Source: Protopterus annectens (Eukaryota > Chordata > Ceratodontiformes > Protopteridae). Taken from it: a stretch of 64,000 bases of DNA. The notes under the pieces are model-generated. The model ran no database searches. It was not told where the DNA came from and saw nothing but the letters and a program-made list of their open reading frames with translations. Below are positions 11,988-23,058 of this stretch, in pieces. The DNA lies in NCBI RefSeq assembly GCF_019279795.1, contig NC_056737.1, forward strand, positions 1,197,694,187 through 1,197,758,186, read 5' to 3'. Within the stretch, counting starts at the first letter, position 1; each line of letters begins with the position of its first letter. Both the position numbers and the translations under genes were made by a program.

Positions 11988-12500
11988 AACCACAGTCTTG
12001 GTGATGGAGAGCAGAGCCCTGGAGATGCAGAACAGAACCTTTGAGATGGAGAGAGGAAACTTTGGATAGACAGCAGAACACTAGTGAGAGAGAGAGCAAA
12101 ACCCTATGAGTAGAATGTAAGAATCCTGGGATGAGGAGCAAAATCCTGAGGATAGAGAACCACAGTCTTGGTGATGGAGAGAAGAGCCCTGGAGATGCAG
12201 AACAGAACCTTGGAGATGGAGAGAGGAAACTTTGGATAGACAGCAGAACACTAGTGAGAGAGAGAGCAAAACCCTATGAGTAGAATGTAAGAATCCTGGG
12301 ATGAGGAGCAAAATCCTGAGGATAGAGAACCACAGCCGTGGTGATGGAGAGAAGAGCCCTGGAGATGCAGAACAGAACCTTGGAGATGGAGAGAGGAAAC
12401 TTTGGATAGACAGCAGAACACTAGTGAGAGAGAGCAAACCCTGTGAGTAAAATGTAAGAATCCTGGGATGAGGAGCAAAATCCTGAGGATAGAGACAACA
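11988..12500. repeat. 170-bp tandem repeat, three units
   Basis: ccacagtcttggtgatggag and its variant recur at 11990, 12160 and 12330, exactly 170 bases apart. Inside each unit gagatgcagaacagaacctt and gagatggagagaggaaac are themselves related, so the unit grew from a shorter purine-rich word. The minus-strand frame stays open through much of it (up to 172 codons at 12081-12599), an effect of low complexity rather than a gene. Confidence 0.9.
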
Positions 12501-13300
12501 GCCCTCAGAATGGAAACCATGCAATGAAGTGGAACTATGAGAACTCTTGTTTTTTTTGTTTTCTTTTTTTTTTGCACTGCACCTATGTTCCAATGACAAA
12601 GAATACGAATGTGCTAAAGATTGAAGCAGAAGGAATACTTCAAACTGTGGAGAGAAGCTCAGGTGTGATTTTAGTGACTTTCAGACCTGGATTCCTACCC
12701 TGAAAATGTACTATAAGCCAGTTCATGACACTCAGAGTGGGAAGCAGTGTGACAGAACTCTGAAATCCTTGGAAACTTGTAGAAAGACAGCACTCATAGC
12801 AATGGCTGCAGATACGGTCAGTAATGTTAATCAGTATTCCCTCTGCACAGTTACTCTGGGAGAAATAGCAGTGGGTGTCTGACAGGAATAGAAGTAACCA
12901 TGGCACTGTACCACTGGAAAATATTAGCCCATATCTTTTGTTCATGAGGCCTTCAAGCTGTTTACAGAAATTCCACTCATGCAGTTTAAAAGACTCGCAA
13001 TCAAAGACAAGTAACAGAAAGTTGACTGGTCCATCATTGTTTAATATGTAGGAATTATTACAAAGGCATTCTGCAGGACAGGAATACATATATAAAACTT
13101 ACTAATAAAATTACTGAAACAAGCAGTCCTATATTCATTTGACTGAAGATATTTGTTGAGTTAGTTGAAAAATGAATTTCATGTTTATGTAAGAAATAGC
13201 TTTCTTAGCCTTACAAAATATCTATCACGTGAAGGCATTTCAAATGGATATTTCAAAAGTGTAGTTTGCATTAAGGTCACCTGCCTATCTCAGCATGTTA
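12501..13300. other. Sequence upstream of the lipoxygenase gene, nothing recognised
   Basis: A 149-codon frame on minus at 12640-13089 is rich in Cys, Leu and Ser and matches nothing I know; it is divergent to the lipoxygenase start. I would not call it a gene without transcript evidence. The 200 bases before the TATA word are AT-rich. Confidence 0.4.
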
Positions 13301-13307
13301 TGTAATA

Positions 13308-13345
13308 TTTATAAATAGGGCGTTTTACTTGTCTGCTGCTTAGAC
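13308..13345 (+). promoter_or_regulatory. Candidate TATA promoter of the lipoxygenase gene
   Basis: tttataaatag at 13308-13318 is a good TATA word placed 63 bases before the start codon. Transcription would begin about 25-30 bases downstream (near 13340), giving a 5' leader of some 40 bases. An E-box word (CACCTG, 13279-13284) lies just upstream. Seen: the words and spacing. Inferred: promoter function. Confidence 0.5.
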
Positions 13346-13380
13346 AGAGAGAAAGCATTTCAAGATTAAACTTCTGCACA

Positions 13381-13533
13381 ATGGCTTCAGACAAAGCTGA
13401 GTATGAAGTACAGGTTACAACGGGTAACTTTTTGGGGACAGGTACTTTTGACAAGGTCTACATCACCCTAACTGGTAAGAAAGGAGACAAAATAATAAAG
13501 ATCCCAAGGACCAGAGTGAGCTTCTCAGAGAGT
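13381..13533 (+). CDS. Lipoxygenase coding exon 1 (N-terminal half of PLAT domain)
   Basis: Lipoxygenases oxygenate polyunsaturated fatty acids; the N-terminal PLAT (C2-like) beta-barrel binds calcium and membranes. The exon starts at an ATG in strong context (A at -3, G at +4) and codes 51 residues. AEYEVQVTTGNFLGTGTFDK followed by VYITLTGKKGD has the family pattern of the first strands: a VTTG-type strand, the xAGTxD turn and the hxVxLxG strand. It ends exactly on a codon boundary at a consensus donor (AGT/gtaagt). The usual human paralogues have a few more recognisable residues after the LxG strand; here the segment KIIKIPRTRVSFSES is divergent. Joining to exon 2 at 52397 keeps phase. Closest named type cannot be fixed from one domain; ALOXE3/ALOX12B/ALOX15B/ALOX5-like are all possible. 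Confidence 0.85.
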
Positions 13534-15012
13534 GTAAGTGTCTGTAGCAAAAGATTGTATCTGCAATGTTTTTTAAGACACTTTTCTTGTTATCTTTTGT
13601 TTAATACTGCTCTTTTTTTTAATTTCTTAATGAATGATTTAATTTACACCAGGCAGTTTAAAGTTAAAATATCCAAATATTATGCATATATGCAGCCAAT
13701 AAAAAAAATGTTTTGCAAAGTACAAGCTCCCTCATATGTTAATAGAAATAAACCTGGCAGGAAGGCATTGTGTGCTCAGTAGACTGTAAAAATGAGACAT
13801 TAGTTGTGTCAAAATGAAGACCAAGCAGTGAAAATAGTTGGTCACAGAACAAGAAGTGTATGTTGATATGTTCCCTGATGTGAAGTCAAATATTTTTTCA
13901 AATTTTACTCTGGTGTAAACACAAGAAATTTGTAGAGTTAAAAAATACAATCTTTTGTCTGTTTTCATGTTTGTTGTGTAAAATTGTACCAATTTGCACT
14001 CTCACTTTTGAACTAAAATCAAAGCAGGGGTTTCTGCAACCCTGCGAAAAGAAAATAGGTACGGTAGACAAACCATCCGAAGAACAGACTGAGAGAGTAG
14101 TATTATCCAAACATGCATCCATGGTGTTGGATAGACTTCTGACACTGTTATGGCTGTTGTTGCACTTAAAAAAAAATAAATAAATACATCAGCATCAAAT
14201 ATAACCCATATGTCGATGTAACACATATGTCAGGGTAACACACATGTCAGGGTAATGGTGAAGGTAATGTGTTTGGAACAGCATGGATAATGAGTTATGC
14301 AGTCATGAAAAGAAGGAATGTGGCAGCAGTTACAGTAGAACCCTGATACACTCTCACATGTCATCAGTAATTAGACGTTTCACTCTCGGTATGCAGGTGT
14401 TTCTGTTTATTAGATACAACTATGCAAATCTGCTCCAGTGAGAAACTCATTGTAATTCTGGTACACATTACAAATATTTAAGTAATACAGCATCTGGGTT
14501 GACAAAGCTCTTTTCAGGGCATTAGCACGTGAGTCCAGGTGTTTCTGCATCCTTTTCTCATTTCACTTTCTGTAGAAAATGTTTTTCATGCTACATGATG
14601 TTGTGTATTTTTTTTTTACTGAGGGACTTCTGGGGTATAATCCACCTATGTTGTGCTTAAAGCTGCAAAAACACAATTTCAGTTAAGAGTTTATTAATAG
14701 CAACCAAGGTCTCATTTAGGATTGTGGACAGTATTCCAAGAGATCTTTGGGTTACCCCAAGTCACAGATCACCAGTTCAAAGATAAGGTCACATATCTGA
14801 ATTGAAATGGAGTCTTGTTTAACACATCTTACATTGTACCACCCTGCAATTCCTCCAATTTATGAATTTCTCACAGTTTATTTTCTACCTCTTTTACTAA
14901 TACTTAGAATTTCAACTCATACTCTTTTTTACTAAGTAGGTTTTCTCAGAAAGAGAACCTTTTATTGTTCAGAACAGTTCTGGTCTCCAGATGGAGGTAT
15001 GAGTTTGTGATT

Positions 15013-15150
15013 AGGGGTCGGTATAATGGTTAAGGTCTTTGCCTCACAGACACAAAGTACAGGGTTTTATTCTCACCTTTGAGAGAACTTGGCTGGGCTT
15101 AAAATGGCCCACAAGAACAGATAGTGTAGTGCTTACCTATGAGTAGAAGG
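15013..15150 (+). mobile_element. tRNA-derived SINE with CR1-like tail, decayed copy
   Basis: ggtataatggttaaggtctt is a box-A-type start and cagggttttattctcacc a box-B-type word about 30 bases on, giving a tRNA-like head. The body then reads ggctgggcttaaaatggccc, which is the same word as in the SINE at 23332-23477 and close to the 3' UTR of the CR1 copies (ggctaggcttataaatgccc). The end (ttacctatgag) is a worn version of the (CCTATGAA)n tail. Confidence 0.65.
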
Positions 15151-15543
15151 AAGGTAGGCAAAAAGAAATTCTGCCCACTCATATCACCTGTCAGTGTTCG
15201 CATCTTGTTTCCTTTGCCATTTGAAGGCACCATTAAGTAAACTTTCACAGCTGGAAAAGTAAGAAGGATGGATTCTATTAGAAACTGTTAGAAAACTGAA
15301 CAAACTAGAGGCCCCATATGATCCACAGGACAGTGGGTGCTCAGTAACTCGGGCAACAGTGGTTGGTTAAGCGCTTTCTTAATCTTGTGTAATTCAAATG
15401 GTACAACTCATACTTCATAGTGCCAAAATGTGTGTGGGCACGTGCATGTGTGTTTCTTGTATGCACTATGTGAGTATGTTTTGTGCATGCACATGTATGT
15501 GTGTGTTTGTTGTGCATGAAGTTTTGTGTGTATAGTCTGTACA

Positions 15544-15544
<1 letters not shown>

Positions 15545-15641
<97 letters not shown>

Positions 15642-15973
15642 TTTGTGTACATGTACATGCACATGTACATGCACATGTACATGCGTGTAAAGCTTTTGCA
15701 ATTGTATGTGGCTGTTTTACTATGTGTGCATGAGTGTGTCTCTGCATCCCTGTGTAAGTGTCCATAAGTATGTATGTATGTGTGTTTATGTGTGAGCCCA
15801 TGTACATTTATGTCTGTGTCTATGTGTGGGTGTGTCTGTACGTGTGTGTGTAGTACATGTGCATGTGTATGCATGTAAGTGTATGCCTCTGCATTTTTGT
15901 GAATATCCATGTGTGTGTGTGTCTGTGCATGTCTGCGTAATTACCCGTATGCATGTGCTTGTGTTTGCGTGTG

Positions 15974-16029
<56 letters not shown>

Positions 16030-16180
16030 TGTGTGTGTGTGTGTGTGTGTGTGTAGTACATGTGCATGTGTATGGCATGTAAGTGTATGTCTCAGTTTTG
16101 TGAATATGCATGTGTGTGTGTCTGTGCGTGTCTGTGTAATTGCCCATAAGCATGTGTGCCTGTGTGTGTGTATGTGTGTG

Positions 16181-16249
<69 letters not shown>

Positions 16250-16252
16250 ACG
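15545..16252. repeat. Compound GT/AT microsatellite tract
   Basis: Pure (TG)n about 15546-15634, (AT)n about 15976-16026, (GT)n 16029-16055 and (TG)n about 16184-16249, joined by degenerate tg/tgca sequence including an alternating acatgtacatgc stretch at 15646-15684. The alternating purine-pyrimidine pattern is of the kind prone to Z-DNA and to slippage. All open frames here are repeat artefacts. Confidence 0.95.
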
Positions 16253-16370
16253 CACACGTGTACCTGTCTGCCTGAGAATGTGTGTGTTTGGTGGGGTCAC
16301 ATGCAGTAGGAGAGGCAACAGGCAGCTTTATGCACAGACCATACTTTGTCAGCACTGCAGGAGAGATATT

Positions 16371-16575
16371 CAGCTTTAGGAATCACAGTGCTGCCACACC
16401 AGAAGACCTTACACATAATGTGCATCCCCTGTACAGGACTGCAGACTATGTATATGCATTCATGGGGAGAGCTACTCAGCTTTAGAAATCACAGTCCTGC
16501 CACACCACAATACCTTACACATAATGTGCATCCCATGTACAGGACTGTAGACTATGTGAATGAATACATGGGTCC
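16371..16575. repeat. 106-bp direct duplication
   Basis: cagctttaggaatcacagt at 16371 recurs as cagctttagaaatcacagt at 16477, and the following accttacacataatgtgcat and gtacaggactg also repeat, two units with a few differences. Confidence 0.85.
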
Positions 16576-16614
16576 AAGTCTAACTTATAGGCAGCAGTTT
16601 TGATTTTGGAGTGA

Positions 16615-17088
16615 CTTATATTGTATATTTAGACAGGTTTGTGTTTTTGTAGTGTATGATATTATTCATTATTACATTGTACATTTAGGTAGGTTTGTGT
16701 TTTTGTAGTGTATGATATTATTCGTTATTACTTTGTACATTTAGGTAGAGTGTATGATATTATTCGTTATTACTTTGTACATTTAGATGGGTTTGTGTTT
16801 TTGTAGTGTATGATATTATTCGCTATTACATTGTACATTTAGGCAGCTTTGTGTTTTTGTAGTGTATGATATTATTCGATATTACTTTGTACATTTAGGT
16901 AGGTTTGTGTTTTTGTAGTGTATGATATTATTCGTTATTACATTGTACATTTAGGTAGGTTTGTGTTTTTGTAGTGTATGATATTGTTTGTTATTACATT
17001 GTACATTTAGGTAGGTTTGTGCTTTTGTAGTGTATGATATTATTCGTTATTAGGTTTGTATTTTTGTAGTGAATGATATTATTTGTTA
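16615..17088. repeat. 56-bp tandem array, about eight units
   Basis: ttgtacatttaggtaggttt recurs every 56 bases (for example 16621 and 16677), each followed by gtgtttttgtagtgtatgat and attattcgttattac. A shortened unit lies near 16740 and the last unit is truncated. Confidence 0.9.
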
Positions 17089-18143
17089 TTTAATGATAAG
17101 GCCATGTTGAACTTATCTGCTACATTGTTTTGATGCAGGTCTATGTGACTGTATCCAGGTTGTACTTACCCAGATGGAGTCACTGTTGTTGATATAACCT
17201 TGTTACTGTCCATGTCTTACATTTGTGATTATCACTAGATAAACTCTGTAAGGCCTTTTCTTTTAGTAAGTCTCCTGATGTTTAGAACACGATATTGTGA
17301 AATCTGGAGGAATTATTCTGATCTCCTTGACTGCAGATTGATGGAAAGTTTTGAATAGTATTATTTACCTGAAGCTCCATATTTTATTCTGGGATGCTAG
17401 CACTCACTCACTGGAGCTTGATAATTTTGTACGTTTTGTTATTATCTGTCTCCAAGCAGGAGTTGTATATCCTGGACATGTCATTTTAATTAATGCCCCT
17501 TGAAAACCACCACCCAATGAGTGGTCATCTGATAACAAACTTTATCTGTGGCATACTTACTGTAATCATGGCTTTACACAGAAGAGCAGTCCATCTGTAC
17601 TTGCGAGCAACAGATACATTTTACATGTAGTGAGGCCTGAAACCTGCCACTTAGTCCTCACCCTTTCTGGTACCACTGACTTATGCACACACTATTTGCT
17701 GATGTCACACTTTACTAATCAGTTAGCAAATACATCTCTTCACATCCTAAGCCAAATATAATCATCTAGATAACTTTACCAGTGTGTGCCAGCATTATTA
17801 TGGTTGCATTAGAACACTATAATTAGATTTGTATAACACACATTTAAGCATGACATTTAAGCATGACAGTAATTTATCCCTAGAAAAGAAATAAACAGAA
17901 ATATGGATATTCTAGCAGTTAAATATTGCAATAGTTATTTATCCTGCTTAACCTATACTAACCTCCTCTGGCTGCTTCTCAATTAACAACTTTTTCACAG
18001 AGTTCTCTCATTAGTGACCTTGTGGAGCAGAGGGATAAAGCCCTTAATGTGTGCTGCAGGTGAGCTTTGTTCAATTGGTGGGCCACAGAGTGAGGATGGA
18101 AGTGAGTGGCCAATGTCAGCTCACCCATCCTGGGAGGAGGGAG
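17089..18143. other. Intronic sequence, nothing recognised
   Basis: No gene or repeat family recognised. The last 150 bases are less AT-rich and run into the first unit of the 66-bp array. Confidence 0.5.
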
Positions 18144-20727
18144 GCAGCCTAAGGTCAGTGCAATAAGCACCGTATGAGCCTTGTGAGCTCCCCGATGCAC
18201 ATGCTATGAGCAGCCTAAGGTCAGTGCAATAAGTAGTGTACCAGCCTTGTGAGCTCCCCGATGCACATGCTATGGGCAGCCTAAGGTTAGTACAATAAGT
18301 AGTGTACCAGCCTTGTGAGCTCCCTGCTGCACATGCTATGGGCAGCCTAAGGTCAGTGCAATAAGCAGTGTACCAGCCTTGTGAGCTCCCTGCTGCACAT
18401 GCTATGGGCAGCCTAAGGTCAGTGCAATAAGCAGTGTACCAGCCTTGTGAGCTCCCTGCTGCACATGCTATGGGCAGCCTAAGGTCAGTGCAATAAGCAG
18501 TGTACCAGCCTTGTGAGCTCCCTGCTGCACATGCTATGGGCAGCCTAAGGTCAGTGCAATAAGCAGTGTACCAGCCTTGTGAGCTCCCTGCTGCACATGC
18601 TATAGGCAGCCTAAGGTCAGTGCAATAAGCAGTGTACGAGCCTTGTGAGCTCCCTGCTGCACATGCTATGGGCAGCCTAAGGTCAGTGCAATAAGCAGTG
18701 TACCAGCCTTGTGAGCTCCCTGCTGCACATGCTATGAGCAGCCTAAGGTCAGTGCAATAAGCAGTGTACCAGCCTTGTGAGCTCCCTGCTGCACATGCTA
18801 TGGGCAGCCTAAGGTCAGTGCAATAAGCAGTGTACCAGCCTTGTGAGCTCCCTGCTGCACATGCTATGGGCAGCCTAAGGTCAGTGCAATAAGCAGTGTA
18901 CCAGCCTTGTGAGCTCCCTGCTGCACATGCTATAGGCAGCCTAAGGTCAGTGCAATAAGCAGTGTATGAGCCTTGTGAGCTCCCTGCTGCACATGCTATG
19001 GGCAGCCTAAGGTCAGTGCAATAAGCAGTGTACCAGCCTTGTGAGCTCCCTGCTGCACATGCTATGAGCAGCCTAAGGTCAGTGCAATAAGCAGTGTACC
19101 AGCCTTGTGAGCTCCCTAATGCACATGCTATGGGCAGCCTAAGGTCAGTGCAATAAGCAGTGTACCAGCCTTGTGAGCTCCCTGCTGCACATGCTATGGG
19201 CAGCCTAAGGTCAGTGCAATAAGCAGTGTACCAGCCTTGTGAGCTCCCTGCTGCACATGCTATGGGCAGCCTAAGGTCAGTGCAATAAGCAGTGTACCAG
19301 CCTTGTGAGCTCCCTGCTGCACATGCTATGGGCAGCCTAAGGTCAGTGCAATAAGCAGTGTACCAGCCTTGTGAGCTCCCTGCTGCACATGCTATGGGCA
19401 GCCTAAGGTCAGTGCAATAAGCAGTGTACCAGCCTTGTGAGCTCCCTGCTGCACATGCTATGGGCAGCCTAAGGTCAGTGCAATAAGCAGTGTACCAGCC
19501 TTGTGAGCTCCCTGCTGCACATGCTATGGGCAGCCTAAGGTCAGTGCAATAAGCAGTGTACCAGCCTTGTGAGCTCCCTAATGCACATGCTATGGGCAGC
19601 CTAAGGTCAGTGCAATAAGTAGTGTACCAGCCTTGTGAGCTCCCTGCTGCACATGCTATGGGCAGCCTAAGGTCAGTGCAATAAGCAGTGTACCAGCCTT
19701 GTGAGCTCCCTGCTGCACATGCTATGGGCAGCCTAAGGTCAGTGCAATAAGCAGTGTACCAGCCTTGTGAGCTCCCTGCTGCACATGCTATGGGCAGCCT
19801 AAGGTCAGTGCAATAAGCAGTGTACCAGCCTTGTGAGCTCCCTGCTGCACATGCTATGGGCAGCCTAAGGTCAGTGCAATAAGCAGTGTACCAGCCTTGT
19901 GAGCTCCCTGCTGCACATGCTATAGGCAGCCTAAGGTCAGTGCAATAAGCAGTGTACCAGCCTTGTGAGCTCCCTGCTGCACATGCTATGGGCAGCCTAA
20001 GGTCAGTGCAATAAGCAGTGTACCAGCCTTGTGAGCTCCCTGCTGCACATGCTATGGGCAGCCTAAGGTCAGTGCAATAAGCAGTGTACAAGCCTTGTGA
20101 ACTCCCTGCTGCACATGCTATAGGCAGCCTAAGGTCAGTGCAATAAGCAGTGTACCAGCCTTGTGAGCTCCCTAATGCACATGCTATGGGCAGCCTAAGG
20201 TCAGTGCAATAAGCAGTGTACCAGCCTTGTGAGCTCCCTAATGCACATGCTATGGGCAGCCTAAGGTCAGTGCAATAAGCAGTGTACCAGCCTTGTGAGC
20301 TCCCTGCTGCACATGCTATGGGCAGCCTAAGGTCAGTGCAATAAGCAGTGTACCAGCCTTGTGAGCTCCCTGCTGCACATGCTATGGGCAGCCTAAGGTC
20401 AGTGCAATAAGTAGTGTACCAGCCTTGTGAGCTCCCTGCTGCACATGCTATAGGCAGCCTAAGGTCAGTGCAATAAGCAGTGTACGAGCCTTGTGAGCTC
20501 CCTGCTGCACATGCTATGGGCAGCCTAAGGTCAGTGCAATAAGCAGTGTACCAGCCTTGTGAGCTCCCTGCTGCACATGCTATGGGCAGCCTAAGGTCAG
20601 TGCAATAAGTAGTGTACGAGCCTTGTGAGCTCCCTGCTGCACATGCTATGGTCAGCCTAAGGTCAGTGCAATAAGCAGTGTACGAGCCTTGTGAGCTCCC
20701 TGCTGCACATGCTATAGGCAGCCTAAA
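18144..20727. repeat. 66-bp minisatellite, 39 exact periods
   Basis: gcagcctaaggtcagtgcaa starts a unit at 18144 and a last partial unit at 20718; the difference, 2574, is exactly 39 x 66, so no unit has gained or lost a base. Variation is confined to a few positions (ctgctgcac versus ctaatgcac; gtaccagcc versus gtacgagcc; tatgggc versus tataggc). Because 66 is divisible by 3 and the unit has no stop in one minus-strand frame, a 942-codon open frame results (18121-20949). The 22-residue repeat it would encode (RLPIACAAGSSQGWYTAYCT plus DL) has no known counterpart; I consider it non-coding. Confidence 0.95.
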
Positions 20728-20888
20728 GTTAGAGGTTGAAATAATCTTGTCAAAAGAGAGAAAATGTAATGATATGAAATAAACGGTATAGTCCATGAGT
20801 TTACTGTTAGTGTAAAACTTAAAGGCATTTTCCCATAATGCATTTGGAATTGTACAGATAACTGCATGGTGTGATGGCTGCCATTCTA

Positions 20889-22077
20889 TGCTAAATCTGT
20901 TCTGAGTGTCTCGTGTCTTCAACATAGCATGCAGCAGGACACTTCTCATTTACTGCCTAACATTCCCTGATACATATTGCAGAAACCAGTGCATCCTAAA
21001 TCTGTCCTGAGGGTCTGGTGTCCTCAAAATAGCATGCAGCATGACACCTCATTTACTGACTAACATTCCCTGATACATATTGCAGAAACCAGTGCATCCT
21101 AAATCTGTTCTGAGTGTCTGGTGTCCTCAACATAGCATGCAGCATGACACCTCATTTACAGCCAAACATTCCCTGATACATATTGTAGAAACCAGTGCAC
21201 CCTAAATCTGTTCTGAGGGTCTGGTGTCTTCAACATAGCATGCAGCATGACACCTCATTTACTGCCTAACATTCACCGATACATATTGCAGAAACCAGTG
21301 CACCCTAAATCTGTCCTGAGGGTCTGGTGTCCTCAAAATAGCATGCAGCATGACACCTCATTTACTGACTAACATTCCCTGATACATATTGCAGAAACCA
21401 GTGCATCCTAAATCTGTCCTGAGGGTCTGGTGTCCTCAAAATAGCATGCAGCATGACACCTCATTTACTGACATTTCCCTGATACATATTGTAGAAACCA
21501 GGGCACCCTAAAGCTGTTCTGAGTGCTTGGTGTCTTAACATAGCATGCAGCATGGCACTTCTCATTTACTGCCTGACATTCCCTGATACATATTGTAGAA
21601 ACCAGTGCACCCTAAATCTGTTCTGAGTGTCTGGTGTCTTCAACATAGCATGCAACATATCACTTCTCATTTACTGCCTAACCCTGATACATATTGTAGA
21701 AACCAGTGCACCCTAAGTCTGTTCTGAGTACCCGGATTCTTCAACATAGGATGCAGGATGACACTTCTCATTTACTGCTTAACATTACCTGATACATATT
21801 GTAGAAACCAGTGCACCCTAAATCTGTATGGAGTGTCTGGTCTCCAACATAGCATACAGCATGACACCTCATTTACTGCCTAACATTCCCTGAAACGTAT
21901 TTTAGAAACTAGTGCACTCTAAATCTCTTCTGAGTGTCTTGTGTCTTCAACATAGCAAGCAGAATGGTACTTCTCATTTACTGCCTAAAATTCCCTGATA
22001 CATATTGTAGAACCCAGTGCACCCTAAATCTGTTCTGAGTGTCTGTTGTCTTCAACATAGCATGCAGCATGACACTT
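20889..22077. repeat. 105-bp satellite, block 1
   Basis: About eleven units of the satellite that fills intron 1. The unit contains cattccctgatacatattg, tagaaaccagtgcaccctaa, atctgttctgagtgtctggt, gtcttcaacatagcatgcag and catgacacttctcatttact. Units are mostly 105 bases, or about 103 where acacttctc reads acacctc. Units here are more divergent than in later blocks, with several short deletions. Confidence 0.95.
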
Positions 22078-23020
22078 AAGCATCTGTTGGGTTGTTTGTT
22101 TATGATAACTTGTTGCAGTTAAACTCTTTTTTCTAGTGGCTCCTTTAGCTGTTTAAAACTTTCTTTTAAAGGCTCACTGCTGCTTTTCAGCTGTGAGTAA
22201 CATTTCTGCAGTTTGTTCTAAGTAGTGGGGATATTTGTAGCATTTTCATATTCAGGCTTGTATTTGGGCCTAGTGTTTGTGGAGGCTGTGTGTCTGAGCA
22301 CATAATTCAGGGACATCTTGTTTTAGTCAAAGCCATCAGGCATTTCAGTGAGAGAATTGTTTGAGGTCATTGGCTGACTGAGGTCTCCTGGACTACAGCT
22401 TAGACTAAGCACCTCATTGGTTCTTTTGAGATTTCTTTCTTAAAAGCTGTCTCAGGTTTCAACTTTCTGTTACCTAAGAAGCTCACTTGTGAGTATTCTG
22501 CCATTTTACACCGAGCTAATCGAAGGAAGGACACTCAGCAAACTCAGAGCTATAATATATAACATTAAGTATCCTTTTTTTTGTTTATTTTGTTCTTTAT
22601 TTCTTTGTTATTTATAGCACTTTGTGTACTGTGTATTTTTTCTAGCTAGTTTCACTGTGTGTGAGGTATTAACTGGAAATTGTCCACTCTTATTAAGCAT
22701 CTGTTAGGTTGTTTGTTTATGATAACTTGTTGCAGTTAAACTCTTTTTTGTAGTGGCTCCTTTAGTTGTTTAAAATTTTCATTTAAAGGCTCACTGCTGC
22801 TTTTCAGCTGTGACTAACATTTCTGCAGTTTGTTTCCCACCCTTCCTCCATGTTGGTATAGTGTTTTTATAGTTGGTGGCTTTGCAGTTGCCCGCCCCTA
22901 GTGTAAATTTGATCTGGGACCCTCCTCCCAGTCTAGTGACATTACCTCATTCTACCCAGTACAGGGAGAGCATTTGAGAAGGCCAATCAGTTTAGTTTCT
23001 GCTACTCCTTTCTCTCTACA

Positions 23021-23058
<38 letters not shown>

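Noticed and set aside
12081-12599. 172-codon Ser/Leu-rich minus frame
   Set aside because: Falls in a 170-bp tandem repeat with purine-rich low complexity.
12640-13089. 149-codon minus frame just upstream of the lipoxygenase start, possible divergent gene
   Set aside because: No recognisable domain and no start or splice context of note; likely chance.
15341-16379. Many open frames of Thr-His or Val-Cys repeats
   Set aside because: Translations of GT/CA microsatellite in all frames.
18144-20727. CRISPR-like array
   Set aside because: Units are contiguous with no unique spacers, and the genome is vertebrate.
18121-20949. 942-codon minus-strand frame as a secreted or repeat protein gene
   Set aside because: It is an automatic product of a stop-free 66-bp unit; its start codon lies in a different satellite, and there is no promoter, splice or homology support.
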